Of a stretch of DNA of 64,000 nucleotides, positions 48,403-61,081 are shown one piece after another. The translations under genes and the position numbers were made by a program. Origin of the DNA: Hymenoscyphus infarciens (lineage: Eukaryota > Ascomycota > Leotiomycetes > Helotiales > Helotiaceae); the NCBI GenBank assembly GCA_001414345.1, contig LLCB01000190.1:50961-114960 (forward strand). The letters run 5' to 3'. Numbering within the stretch: position 1 is the stretch's first letter; the number at the start of each line of letters is the position of its first letter. A model generated the notes under the pieces. The model was given only the letters and a program-made list of their open reading frames with translations, searched no databases and had not been told where the DNA came from.

Positions 48403-49051
48403 AATCTAGTAAAAGAGAGACTTTAAAATTAAATTAAACTTAAAATTTAAATTTAAAACTCTTCTCTTTTCTTCTATTTTATTCTATTCTATTCTCTTTT
48501 ATATTATCTTATACTTATAAAAAGTAATACCTTACGATTTAACACTTTTCTATTTTCTATTTTCTATTTTCTCTTTATGATTTTATAATTTACGATTTAC
48601 AATTTAGTTAATCTAACTTTTTAATATATTTAGGAAGTAGGATATGATATTATCTCTATTTCTAAGAAACTTGTTAAATTTTAAATTTAAATTTAAATTG
48701 AAATTTAAATTCAACTACCCCTAGCTTAAACTAGCTTAAATAAAATACAAGGCTAATATAACTATAAATAACACTCTCTCCTTTTCCTCTCCCCTCCTCT
48801 CTCCTATTCTATTCTATCCCATCCTATCCCATCCCATCCCATCCCATCCCATCCTATCCTATCTTATTTAAAAGAAAGAAGAAAAAAAGAAAGGCAGCAG
48901 GGGAAACCTAATAAACTCCTCTAGCAAAGAAAGATTCCCCTCTTAAAAAAATCCTCTCTTCATCTATCTATAACCTAGCCTCCTCTCTCTCCCTTCCTCT
49001 CTCCCCCTTTCTCTCTCCCCCTTTCTCTCTCCCCCTTTCTCTCTCTCCCTT

Positions 49052-49102
<51 letters not shown>

Positions 49103-50227
49103 TTCTCTCTCCCTCTCCCTCTCTCTCTCTCTCTAACTCTCTAAAAAAAAAAGGGAGGTTTAGCAGGCTAGCAGGCTAGCAGGCTGGACTAGGCTAGGCT
49201 AGGCTAACACCTCAACAAAAAAAAAGTAAAAACAGTAAACTAAAAACAGTAAACTAAAAACAGTAAACTAAAAACAGTAAACTAAAAACAGTAAAAAAAA
49301 ACAGTAAAGTAAAGTAAAAACAGTAAAGTAAGAAGAACAAAACAGCAGAGAAACCAAAGTAGAAGGATGAGAAACCAAAGTAGAAGGATGAGAAAAAAAA
49401 AAAGAGTACTAGTAGGAGCGAGATAAGTAAACCAAAAAAAAAAAAAAACAATTAAAAAAGAAAATCTAAAATAAAGTCTTATAGCTGTAATCTGCAGAGA
49501 CGATATCAGAGAAGAGTAAGAGATAAGAGAGGAAAAAGCCAACGGAAAAATAAGAACCTCCTTTTCCTTTGGATATCAGACAGCGCTCTCACGTCAGAAG
49601 AGAGAGGGAAGGAGAGCACAGAGAAGTAAGATCTAGGAAAGAAAAACAAGATCCTGCAAGACACCTCAACCCGGAAAACCCCCTCATCAAAAGTACCAGA
49701 TACACATGGAAGCAAGAAATACACATCAAAGTTCAAAAAGGTTTGGAAGCCAAAAAAAAGGTGTATTTATTCATTTCATTATCATCTCCTTACTTGTCCA
49801 TCTCCTCTCCATCTCCCCTCCATCTCCCCCTCCTCCGCACTCCTTCATACACACCACTAACCACACCAAAAACACACTATAAACTATATTCCCATCTCCC
49901 CCTCAATAAAAAAATCTTACAAAAGAAGAAAACTCGCAAAAGTGACACACAATCCATGCCATGCCATGCCCATCCCATCCCATCCATCATTCTTCCTCCC
50001 TAATTAAAATGAATCGATCGCTTATGGTATTATCATCAACAAAAGAAAGACCAACGCCCAAACTTCCAAAGGCTGTCCCAACAAAACAAAGCTCGACACG
50101 CCGGTCAAAAATAATCCCTGGACAATTCCATTCCCCACCCCCAAAAACGCCAACCTCTTTTTATTTCGGGTCCCATTAACCCTCAGAACCGGGAAGAAAG
50201 AAAATTGAAAAATCGTTCAGATACCCC
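48403..50227. other. low-complexity region and SEC2 downstream sequence
   Basis: 48403-48465 repeats the left flank of the copia element. 48790-48870 has a CATCC pentamer repeat, 48970-49140 a (CT)n/(CCCTTTCT) tract, 49160-49205 GCAGGCTA repeats, and 49220-49320 AAACAGTAAACT repeats, followed by A-rich sequence. From about 49500 the composition is balanced and should hold the SEC2 3' UTR. Open frames here (for example 49569-50003 +) have no recognisable domain. Confidence 0.6.
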
Positions 50228-52465
50228 TCATTCCTGCGCCCCAGGAATCGTAATCGAAAGTCTCTGAATCCCATCGGTATGCCCATCTACTTCTAATGAA
50301 GTCACGGAGTGGATCGATTCTCTCATATTGTCCTTCCTCAAATTATGCTTCTCAATGACCATTACGTCTTCCGTCGACTCCCCGCGGTCCAGCGAAACCT
50401 TGCGCAACGGACTCGGCAACGGAGCATCATCCGTCTTACCATCCGATCTCATCGAGGACTTGCTGATCCGATTCGGTGACTGCATCTTCGTCGACCCTCT
50501 CGGGGATAAGCCAGAAACAGGCGTGACATCTCTAGGTTGGATTTCTCCCGTCTCGTCGACTTCTCTGGTCAACTCCTTCTCCTGCTCAATCCTCGAATCC
50601 GCGCTCACGCGTGGACTCCTCGCCGGTTCCTGATTCATCTGGTGAGTAGGCACAACTCCTCCTCCCATCCGACACCAAAACATCTGTTCTCTCAATCTCA
50701 CACTCTCCTCCCACGCAGCTCTCTCGGCAACCTCATCATCCGCCCTCCAATGACCGTCCTTGAGAATCCTCAAGAAGCCAAGGAAATCGCAAGTCGACCG
50801 AACACGACCATGACAGTACCTACAAAGAGGATATCTCTGCGCATTCTCGTTCTCGCTGGTTCTGAATCGGTGACTTCTAATATGTGCTGGATCCTTGCGA
50901 GACTCGCCGCATAAGGAACAGGCAAAGACGGATGGTTTGGTTGATGATGGCATGGGTTCGATGACAAGAATTCCCTCACATACGGCATTCAAGACCGTGC
51001 GCCGGGCCAGCCACGAAAGACCTGGGGCAGCATCAAGGCGTAAAGTCGGTTCAATGTCTTCTGCCAACGCTCTCTTGTAGAATTTTGTGTCTTTGAGAGG
51101 AGTCAAGGAATTTGGTCCATTGGTTGAAGTGCTGCTGACTGAAGAGGCGGGGGTGGTTGGTGTGACAGGAGATGAACCTAGTGTACCAGAAGTTGAGATT
51201 GACGTGGTTGAACCATTGCTAGCCCCACCAACATATCCACCAAGCCCAAGACCCAATCCGATTGTACCATATGACCCACTAGACGCTCTGCTGCCAGCAA
51301 CATTCTTAGACATCCGTAGAATAGAAGTGAAATCTTCGTATGCTGAGAGGTCCGTTCGAAGTACAGGTTGTATGAGATGTGTGAAGCTCGTGGGGTAGGA
51401 TGGTGAAACTGGATCTGGTATGGACGATGGTTGGGTTCCTTCCGAATCATTTCTCATCTCGTCCTTGCTGTCCATTTTGCTCAAACCTGGAGTCGAAGGT
51501 GCCGTCATGTTCATCGATTCCTCACGCTCTTCCGTCATCTGCTCCAGCACCTGTTTCAACTCGGCAAGCTGTTCTTGGTGTGATTTCAATAGACTCTCTG
51601 TGTCTGCGAGCTGGGCTTTGAGTTGGTCATTCTTCTTCTGAACCATATCATGATCCTTTTGAGCTGATTCGCGTGCGGTGATGACCATCTGTAAGTGTTA
51701 GCGAGTGAGAAGAAAGTTGGCAATGGGTTCCCTTACCTTATTTGCCTCTTCAAACAATGCCGTAGTCAAATTCTCGAGTTCCTGCTCGATACTCTTCTTC
51801 TCCTTCTCAACTTCCGCCCGCTGTCGTTTCTCCTCGGCGAGTTGAACAACGATCTTACTCTTCTCGACCTCGGCAACGGATTTCCGTATCAAGATGCCGC
51901 GAGCGAGTAATTCCGCATGGTCGTTATTTTCCTGCTCAAGCTGCTTGACCCGTTTCTGTGAAGCTTCCAACGCATGTTTCGTTTCCGAGAGCGTATCGTC
52001 CAGGTTCGTCTGGTGATTAATGGCACTAATTAATTTATTGCTGAGGGTTGCAACCTCGTTGCTGAGATCTGGATGAGCGGGTGATGGGCTCCCGGGGCTA
52101 TTATCGTTTGCAGGTGACATGGTCCGACTTCGAGGATCTGGTAATGTGCTCATGTTCCCATCTGCATCGCTGTACAAAGGACTTCGGCTTTTTTGTGGAG
52201 GTGTCGGTGGCAGGGCTGGCGCGTTTGCCACCGAGGCCATTGAGTGTAAAGCACCTGTTGATACCGATTTCGCGACGGGTCTTTGAACAATCTTCGTCTT
52301 TCTCGTGGTGTCTCTGGAGGAAAGGGAGCGTAGATGCTGTAGGGTTTCTTGTGGGGTGGGATGGTGACCTTTAGCCCAACCGGCTTGTATAAGGCTAGAG
52401 AGTCAATAGTTAGGATGGAATGACGACAATGATTTTGCAGATTGTGCATCTACTTACTCGGACAT
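50228..52465 (-). CDS. SEC2: Sec2-family Rab guanine nucleotide exchange factor
   Basis: Sec2/Rabin8-type exchange factor that activates the Rab GTPase Sec4 on secretory vesicles for polarised exocytosis. Three coding exons: 52465-52458, 52394-51737 and 51688-50228, giving 708 residues. The first coding exon is just ATGTCCGA, joined through a GTAAGT...TCTCTAG intron to LIQAGWAKGHHPTPQETLQHL; the frame above this ATG is open for about 45 codons without another ATG. The Sec2 coiled coil (about residues 105-265) contains LLARGILIRKSVAEVEKSKIVV and ELENLTTALFEEANKMVITAR, the exchange-site signature. The C-terminal half has TKFYKRALAEDIEPTLRLD, WLARRTVLNAVCEG, a Cys pair region (CSLC...CRYC) and FLGFLRILKDGHW, conserved in fungal Sec2. 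The last 180 residues are low-complexity. The N-terminus is the least certain part. Confidence 0.88.
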
Positions 52466-55400
52466 CTTGAGCGAGTTGACCTGAGATTTCGAAGCAGATC
52501 GAGAGGAGGGAGTCGTGAATTGGGTGTATTGTGATGGAATCGAGGTTCGAGGACTTTCCAGGAAATGGAGGCTCTTGTCGGAAGCGCGGGCTGCTCAGCG
52601 GAAATGGTGGGTGAGGCGTCAAGCTCAGGCTCAGGCAAGGGGGTTGCTTCTATGGTCGATGAAATTTTGTGCAAGACATTGATGCAGCACTGCCGAAGGT
52701 CGCTGAGTGGTCACCAGCGAACAGTTGAAGGAGTGAAGTTGGCGATGCGAGATGTGTCGAGCTGTGTCGAGCTGTGTGGTTGGAAGGGGAAGTGGAGGTG
52801 GAATTGGTAACAACCTCGCAACAAGAGAGAGTTCAGGGTGGATGCGTTCGCTTTTCTCGGGCTCCCGTCGGAGAGAGTGCAGGTGGATGGGGGGAGTGAA
52901 ATGATGGTGATGGCACTGATGGGTGCTAAAGAGGAAAGATCACAGGCTCCACTGCTCAGCGGTTGGTGGAGCAAGTTGGACGAGTGAAGGCCTGTAAACT
53001 CGTGGAGGGTGGGCACTGAGTGGGTACTGAGTGGGTACTGAGTGGGCCAACGGGATCCCTGAATTCTGAAGATAATGGAGATGCTGGTGAGCCAGGCCAG
53101 GGCAGTACCCGGTTTTTTCTGCGCCTTCTGCAAAAGAGCCCTTCGCGTCATCAATACAGGAGGACGTCCCCTGCTGAGCGAGTAGGTAATCAATAACCAG
53201 CGTGATCCGATCGCTTGGAGTGAGCTGGCGGGGAGCCGAGTTGCCAGTGAAGTGATGAAGTGGTGTTGTGAGTCGTGACTTGAAGAGAGTGAATGCGAGT
53301 CAAGGAGTCAGGTGAGGACAGCAACACTTGACCACGATGATATCTAATATCTACAATTGGTAGGGGGAGTTGGTGATGGTGTTGAGTTGTCGAGGACGGG
53401 AGTGATGAGCCCTCGGCTTGGCCAAAGTGCGGGACAGGGACAGTACAGTAGGGTACGGAAAATGGGATGGAAAGAAGGGACGACCAACAACCTGAACAAT
53501 CTGTACGGAGATTTTATCTGACACCTCCTCCAAATCGAGGCACAACCGTTCAATAAATCGTCGGAGACGTCTGCAAAAAGGGGATACTGCGAAAGATTGA
53601 TTTGATAGATTTCATAGATTGCAGGATGGGCCAGTCGTCACGGTTACAGGTATTTGCTTCACCTTGCATGCTTTGCGTAAACGTTGACTTCAACTTCCCC
53701 GGTACAGTAAGTATCAAGCAACGCATCGACTATCTTTTCATCCTAACTGGGGGGTGGAAGGTGGAAGGTGGAAGTCTAAATCATTGACAGCATGAAGATG
53801 GGGGAATGGGGAAGAAAGACTGGTGGAAACTGATTGCACCTGCAAGGTCTGGCCATCAGTTTCCTTCTCTCCCTCCTCCTTGTCGGAATGTTTTTAGAGA
53901 GGTGCGGAAACGCTGATGCAGGTTCAACGCCGACAATTCTTCTCACTTAAACGCCAGCCAGCCAGCCTATGGCATAAGCCTGTCTTCTGTCTACCCTCGT
54001 ATACAAGGCTTCGATAGGTGCAATTGCAGGCAAGAGGCAAGGTACCGGATAACTTCCCTTCCCTTCTCTTCCCTTCTCTTCACCTTCTCTTCCCTTCTCG
54101 TACTCATCAATTCCCCATCCAATTCGGAGCTTCTGTTCCTATTTCGTATCACTCTCCGTATCAAGATTCAAGTATCGCGAGAACTCACCAGGCGTTTGGC
54201 TTGGCATGCCATGCCATTCTGACCCAACACGCGTTTACCAAACAAACCTTATACACACACACGAGAACAGTTCGATCAGTTCAAACTTTATTGCAGTCCA
54301 GTATAAGCCTCGCCAGTCAGGCAAGCTGGGTCCTGGCCTACCCGAGCCAATCTGTTTCTTCACACCTACACTTCAGACGACGTATTGCTCGAGCACCTGT
54401 GAACGGCCGTCTCTTGAAACGACGGATGAGGACCAAAATAAACTTTCCTCTTTCTCCTACAGACTTATCGCAACAAAACTCCGTCGCGGATCACCAAACT
54501 GATACTGGTAGAGTTGGGTGACTAGGCCGACACGGAGAGCGCACAACACCACGAAGAAAACAAGCTTCATTCCTCGAATATTCCAACTCAACTCACATAT
54601 ACAGTATCCACCCTCACGATACCTTCCAACAATCCAGGTCTCGACACCCCCTCGCGTATCCTCTTCTCCAAACCTTTGGATGGAGACTCGGGCACCCTGG
54701 CTATCAATGCGTTCATGCCAGCCCTCCATGCCATCTGGAGACTCTTCCCTGCACCCGTTACCAACCAGCAAAACGTTTGGACCATGGTTCGTCCAAAAAG
54801 GGTACTCGTACGGACCAAAATATGTGAGGTTATATACCGGTTACACTTCTCGCAACCACATGTTTCCCAAACAATCTCTCCTACTTCTGTGACGGTTTTG
54901 TTTCCGTCTCCCAATCCAGAAGATGTTTGAAGTTGTACCACATCGGCTCTAAACCAATTCTTTTGTGGTCTTGTTGTTCACCGAAGTTGCTACTGTCGAT
55001 CAGGCTTCGCGAGGTCGCGAGGAGAAAAGAGAAGCATGCCAAGAGGGTTATCATACACGACTTTAAATGCAATGCAACGGGGCTGCTTTTCAATGCGGAG
55101 AGCAAGTGCCGTGGGCATGATATCATAATACGCTCGGTCGTGAATATCTTTTTTTTCGAAAGGTCCTTCTCTCTCTCTCTCTCGTTCTGAAAAAAGAGTT
55201 CGTTCAGTCACAACATCAAGTTCTCTGGTGCATACAAACCCCTCGAAGCGGAAGATGGGTTTAAAGTTTAGACTCCGTGGCACAGCAACTCTCTTATTTC
55301 CTTCTTACAGTATCATCTTCATTGTTTACACTCTACAACGCATCACACCAATCGGATTCCTTTGCGTACAACCTGGAAATCCCCCTTTCCCACACGTGAC

Positions 55401-56172
55401 ATCCCAACACCTGGGCTTCACCCATCCCGAAACCCCCAAAGCTTCAAGAGAGGGGCCGGTGCTTTGATGCCCCGGAACCTCTCCAGAGAAGGGATGATGA
55501 TGATGACGAAAAGAAAAAGAACTTTCTCGTGTTTCACTAGAGCCCAATTGCCGTCAGCACGGAACCTATCAAGCACAGTCAGCAAAGGAAACGGTCATCA
55601 GTCTGACCGCTTTCGCGAAGAAAATGATTTCAAAGGTACCCAAGGCTCATGGTTTCATCTCGTTCTCTGATTCGTTGAGAGGGTGTGATGGGGGTGCTCG
55701 TCTGATCCTTCCATGCCCCTTGCTGGTGAGAATTGTTATGTTGACAGATGTGAGTTGTGGGAATTAATGGATTGATTATTACTGTCTTTTTTACTCGTTG
55801 ATTTTGCCTTTCGCTTCTTCTTGTGTCGCGTGCCGCGTGTCATAGCTTATATTGTTAGCCTTTTTGATTCCACAGTGTGGGACCAGAATTAGGATTTTGT
55901 AAACATGGCTATGGAATCATTCTTATGTCGCGGAATCATCGTCAAATCCTTTGGTGGGTGAGACTTGTGATGATTCTTTAGTATGAGTATGTAATCATGT
56001 TTGTATAAGTAGAAATGAATTGTACTCCATCTGATTTCTTTAATTGTTCATCTCATCATCTTCAGTTACTTTATAATATCCCTCAGCTGTCTTTTCACTC
56101 AAACACTCGCATCCGTTGTAATCTAATTTCTCTCGGATATCTTTGTGCAGCAGTGAGCTCACCAAATCGAAA
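52466..56172. other. 3.7-kb intergenic region between divergent genes
   Basis: Balanced-composition sequence upstream of SEC2 (minus) and of the lactonase-like gene (plus). Several open frames on both strands (for example 52711-53193 -, 54018-54521 +, 54588-54941 -) overlap one another and show no domain, so I do not call them genes. A pyrimidine-rich tract with TTCCCTTCTC repeats lies at 54055-54105. Long UTRs, a non-coding transcript or an unrecognised multi-exon gene remain possible. Confidence 0.5.
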
Positions 56173-57633
56173 ATGTTATCCCTCGCCAACATCCTCACAA
56201 CTCTTTCTCTCCTCCGCCTCTCTTTTTCACATCCCCTCGTCGTCCCAGTAGGAACTACAGGTTCCTCTATTTCAATAAGCGAAGATGGCTCAATATCTCT
56301 GGTTGGGAAAACGCTTGATATGCCAACCGCTTACCAAAAACATCATCAACAACCAAAACCAACTCCCTCATCATGTACCAACCCAAATCCAAACACCACC
56401 GCTACAACACCCGCAGCAGAAACAAACGCCAAAGCGGTTTACTTCATCACCAACAATGCCGAGAACGCAGTTGTAGCGTTGAAAGTTGGTGCTGATGGAT
56501 TGTTATCAGATGGAAGTATAACACCTACCGGCGGGAAGGGAGGAAGTGGTGTTGATGCCATGGGAGCCACAGTTCCACAAGATGGACTGTTTAGTCAAGG
56601 TTCCATTCGTGTAGAAGGAGAAGTACGTCCCCCTTTCCCTTCCCCCCAACAACCAAAATCCCAACAACAAAACCTAGTACCTATTCGCCATCAACTCCTT
56701 CTCAAACACCCTCTCAATGTTCTCCATCCCCCCCTCGGATCCAACGAACTTGAAAGCCCTCGGTACACCCATCCCCACCATAGGCGAATTCCCCATCTCG
56801 TCGCGACTTCGAAGAAACTTTCCATGGCGTGTGTAGCTTCCACCGGTCGTCTGGCGGGAATATCCTGCTTCAAGTTTTCCTCGGCAGGACTCGCGCCTCT
56901 TGATAACATGCTTCGACATTTCGAGTTGAATCAAACCACTCCCCCCTCCGGACCATTCAACACCGTTTCGCAAACCTTTTTCAACGAGGATAGCACCGCG
57001 CTGCTCACAACCGTAAAGGGAAATCCCATGGTAAACAACACCGGTTTCCTCTCCGTCTTTCCCGTCCGTGATGGTAGTCTTGCGAAGGAGGAAAGTAGGA
57101 GTTCACCAAATGGAACAGCGGTCCTCTTCGGTTCCGCAAATATTCCTGGCTCGAAGGATCAGGTATTTAGCGCCGATGCTTCATTCGGAGCCACCACCCT
57201 CTCCCTCTCCCTTTCCCCCTCCTCTCCTAGAATTTCCGCCACCTCCCTCACACAAACTAAAATCGAGGGCCAGAAGGCAACATGTTGGACCACCATCTCG
57301 GCCCTCACAAAAACAGCCTTCGTCACGGATGCGGGTGTGAATTCTTTGGTGGAGATCGATACGCAGACGGGGGAGATTGTGAGGAAGGTTGGTGGGACGA
57401 ATGGGAATGCGGGCATGATCGATTTGAATAGCAAGGGGGGCTTTGTTTATGCTTTGAGTCCTGGGTCGGGTGTCGCAGGGCGGAATGGGACGAGTAGTAA
57501 GGTTGTTGTTTTTGATGTGCGAGGGGGACGGGGGAGTGTGAGGGAGGTGCAGAGTTTTGAGGTTCAGAGTTTTGAGGTGCAGGGTGAGGGGGTTGGGGTT
57601 GGGGGGAGTGTGCAGGGGATGGGGATTTTTTAG
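56173..57633 (+). pseudogene. secreted beta-propeller, lactonase / carboxymuconate cyclase-like, with a frameshift
   Basis: Starts with a signal peptide (MLSLANILTTLSLLRLSFSHP). Exon 1 is 56173-56622 and carries AVYFITNNAENAVVALKVGADGLLSDGS. A 55-base intron (GTACGT...CCTAG, 56623-56677) leads to YLFAINSFSNTLSMF and TPIPTIGEFPIS. At about 56798-56800 the reading must gain one base to continue into VATSKKLSMACVASTG. Without that, translation stops at TAG 56834-56836, giving about 202 residues. Downstream of the shift the frame stays open to 57633, with FNTVSQTFFNEDSTALLTTV and FVTDAGVNSLVEIDTQTGEIV, the bladed-propeller repeats. The product would resemble fungal 3-carboxymuconate cyclase/lactonase-like secreted proteins. 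Because the rest is intact, this is either a very recent mutation or a sequencing error. The C-terminal tail is Gly/Val-rich. Confidence 0.7.
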
Positions 57634-58974
57634 ATGTGCGGGTTTTGTGTGTGTGTGGAATTGGAACGGGGAATGAGGGGGGGATTGCAATTCAGGTTGT
57701 GGTTGTGGTTGAGGTTGGGGTTGAGATTCCTCTTTAGGGAGGGTTGGGCGGGAGGGGATATGGTGCTTGGTCTTTTGATTGTGTTGTGTTGTGTGTATTC
57801 TTTCTTTTTCTCTGGTTCTCTTCTTCTCTTCTTCTCTTCCTCTCTTCTCGCTGTCTCCCCTCCTCTTACATAACCTTGCTTTCAAAATGGGGAAAGGGGG
57901 ATTTAAGTCAACCTAGGTAGTTTTAGCATGGCATTTATTCAATTCACTTCAATTCACTTCACTTTCTCTTCTACCGAATTATCCTATCTCTCTTTCTCCA
58001 GAAGTTGGCGCTGGCAAATTCGTATCAAGTAATCTAGATCTCTAACTTGAAAAGACACTTCTACCACTACCGCTACTTCTACAAAACTGGAAACTAATCA
58101 GCCTATTTATCTTTACCTAGGTACCTACTTCACACCCCTCTCGACCTGGAAACCGAAAAGAAGTGAACGAACGAGTGAAGGAATTCGATAGTGATGTAGC
58201 TTCTAGAAGTACTTTAAAAGCTAACGATAATATATGAGGAAAGTTCTGAGGAAAGTTCTGAGCTTCGCGGGAGGTGTGGTCTATCATGTTGATATTATAG
58301 CAATATCCTCATTTCAAAAAGGACTGCGTAAGTCTTTAAGCAGCTCAACCCTACTACGTGGCTATAAATGGTAACAACGACCCTACGCAGCACTCATGCC
58401 TCTTGTGTTTTGAAGGCTTGTTCATACATACATACATACCGAAAAGAAAGAAGGATTTAGCGGTTGCCAGACTGCCAGTTTTGTAAAGTGGAAAACGTGG
58501 ACTCCTTCCTATTCACTCCCTACCTAGGTAGGTACGCGCTTACCAGGTATATCCACTAAAAAGCAAAAAGCAACGTCAGAAACACATCTTGGCTTTGGCT
58601 ACTCCTCAGAAACTTACTATTAAACTTCCTTCTCTTGTATTTTTCTTCCTTCTCCTCTTCTCTTCTCTCCGTCGCTTTCTTTTTATAGTTAAACTACTTT
58701 GAAAAAGACGCTTTTTCACTTACCTCAAATACCTCAAATACCTACCTACATACCTACCTACCTACCTTGCAACTCGATACTATACTAAAGTTTCTCTTCT
58801 TCAATAATAGGGGTTTATTGAAAGAAATATAGTTCTAAACCATTGCCATTAGTTATGAATTCTACTATAGTAATATACCTACTACCTAATACCTAATACC
58901 TAATACCTAATACCTAATACCTAATACCTAATACCTAATACCTACTCTTCTCAAGACAAGCTCTCTTCCGAGAT
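57634..58974. other. intergenic region with minisatellites
   Basis: The lactonase-like 3' flank (GT-rich, then CTTCTC repeats near 57800-57850), scattered TACCTAGGTA-like palindromes (58110-58130, 58520-58560), TACC repeats near 58740-58770, and a 7-base TACCTAA repeat at about 58877-58945. No gene seen. Confidence 0.6.
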
Positions 58975-59319
58975 TGTAACGGCACGAAATACACACAACT
59001 ACAGTAGAGGCATATGGGAGTGCGTATGGCAGAATGACGTATGTAGATACTAGGCTCTGATACGGAAGAAAAGGCTAAACTGGCCTTTTCTGACTCTAGG
59101 AGAGTAGGCTGCTATATACAAGAGGTACGAAACCGAACAACGACATACGTCGGCTAATACAAAAGCCCGAACCCTACGAAGTACGTCCGAAAGTCCGGAC
59201 GGACGTACGGACGTACGTAACCTTCCTAAATTAGACAATGCAAAACAACAACTACCGAAAGCTAATATGTACGGCATATGCCACGTAATCTCGGCTATAC
59301 AGGACGGCATGCCGTCACA
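58975..59319. mobile_element. solo LTR with 5-base target duplication
   Basis: 345 bases starting TGTAACGGCA and ending TGCCGTCACA, a near-perfect terminal inverted pair. Flanked on both sides by GAGAT (58970-58974 and 59320-59324). It belongs to the same family as the RIP-mutated LTRs at 35158, 37557 and 61082, but keeps normal CA/TG content. On the minus strand it carries a TATATAGCAGCC stretch that could be the promoter TATA box. Confidence 0.9.
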
Positions 59320-59324
59320 GAGAT

Positions 59325-61081
59325 AACTCTACAATTAAAGCCTCTTTTGCTTATATAAATTTTCCAAACATCTCTATGAAAATATATATAAAAATATAAC
59401 TAGAACTTTCTCGAATCGACCACGGTCGGTTCTTATAAAGTAGTATATAAATAACTCTACTTAATTCTTAATATTTCTCGTGTTTATTTAGCGCGTAGAG
59501 TCTCTCTAAGTATAGATTTTAAGTTTTTAACCGTGTTATTATATAAAAGTAGGAAGGAGGTGGGAAAAGATTTATATATATATATATATACTTTTAGAGA
59601 TTTCTATTACTAGAGATTTAAATTCTTTTTTAATTTTTTAATTTTTTTAGTAGTAGCTCTTTTGTTATTTATATACGTCTCTACTCTACGTATAGACGTG
59701 TTTAGGAGTTTAGTTTAAAATTACTAAAATATACTTATTTAAAATAAGAGTGGTTTTAGACTAGATTCTAAGTAGTTTTAAACTACGAGACTACGAGACT
59801 AGTTTAGAAGTACTAAGAGAGTATATTAAAATCTCACTTAAAGAAGCTATTTATACTTACTTTCTATATAATAGAGATAGCTATATCTCTTTCTATCTTT
59901 TTATTTAATCTCTTCTACTCCGCGTCTCTTCTATTCTTAAGAACTTCTTTTTTATAGAATTCTTTCTACTATAGCTGATTACTACTATAAATAAGTTATA
60001 TTTCTTCTACTACTTATACTAGCTTACTTATACTAGCGCTTAGTTTAACGTAGATAAGGTAGAAGCTATATACTAAGTATAGAGAGAGATAAAGTATTAC
60101 TTTTAAGCTTTTATAATAGTCTCTCTACTATTCTAAGAAATCAATTAGTAGATAAGCTAGAAATCATAAAGTAGAGAGTAGAGAAGTAATACTTAGAAGG
60201 TTTTATATAAGGATTATAAAGTAGAATCTAGTAAATATTTATATATATCTCTTACTAAAGTAGAGATACTGTCTAAAGCTAATATAAATAAGAGTTTACT
60301 ATAGTAATATTTATAAGCTAATAAAATAAAGACTACTATATCTTCTACTTAGCTAACTAGGTTTTATAGTTCTTCTATAATTATTCTAGAATCTCTACTT
60401 CTCTTATCTATCTATTATAATTATTAATAAATTATAGAATTAATAGATTTTAGTAAAAGTTTATAATATATTAAAGTCTTAATTTATATATCTCTTTAAC
60501 TTCTAGAATTACGTATTCTAGGATTATAAGAGAGTATTCTTCTTCTTCTTCTTCTAGGTCTTAATTAGATATAGAAAAAGCGGTTTAGTAAGATAGATAA
60601 AGTAAGTGCTTATTATACTAATACTAAGCTTAAGAAGTATATTAAATAATTCTTATAATAAGAAGTATCTATATATATATATATATTATAAATAAGTAGA
60701 TTTAGTAAGAAAAAGACTTTATAAGTTAATATACTATTAAACTTATAAGTAGAAATATTAGCTAGAGTTATACTAAAATATATTAAACTTCTTAGCTAGA
60801 GTTAGATAAAAGTAAATAAACTAGAAGAAATAAAATTAGAAAATTCTATATATTACTAGTAGATATAAAACTATTCTTTTAGACTAATTCTAGAGTTTTT
60901 TAAATATAAGAATAAAAGAGAAAGTTATATATATTCTATAAAATATAAAGCCTAGTTTTTATATCTCTCTAAGATTAGTTTATACTTATACTTTAATATA
61001 TACTTATATCTTCTTTTAAATCTTCTAATTATCTTATTAATAGATATATTTTATAATAGACGAATATATCTCTTAAAATAT
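59325..61081. other. AT-rich RIP-mutated sequence, unidentified
   Basis: About 1.75 kb of TA-rich, stop-filled sequence without a readable domain or a matching repeat elsewhere in the window that I could find. Probably an old repeat too degraded to name. Confidence 0.45.

Noticed and set aside
49254..49542. Minus-strand frames rich in Phe and Leu, looking like membrane proteins
   Set aside because: They are translations of A-rich AAACAGTAAACT repeats.
54018..54941. Several overlapping frames on both strands in the SEC2 upstream spacer
   Set aside because: They overlap each other, lack domains and have no convincing splice structure.
57181..57885. Long minus-strand frame rich in Pro, Thr and His
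   Set aside because: It is the antisense of the lactonase-like gene's C-terminal half and GT-rich 3' flank; low complexity explains it.
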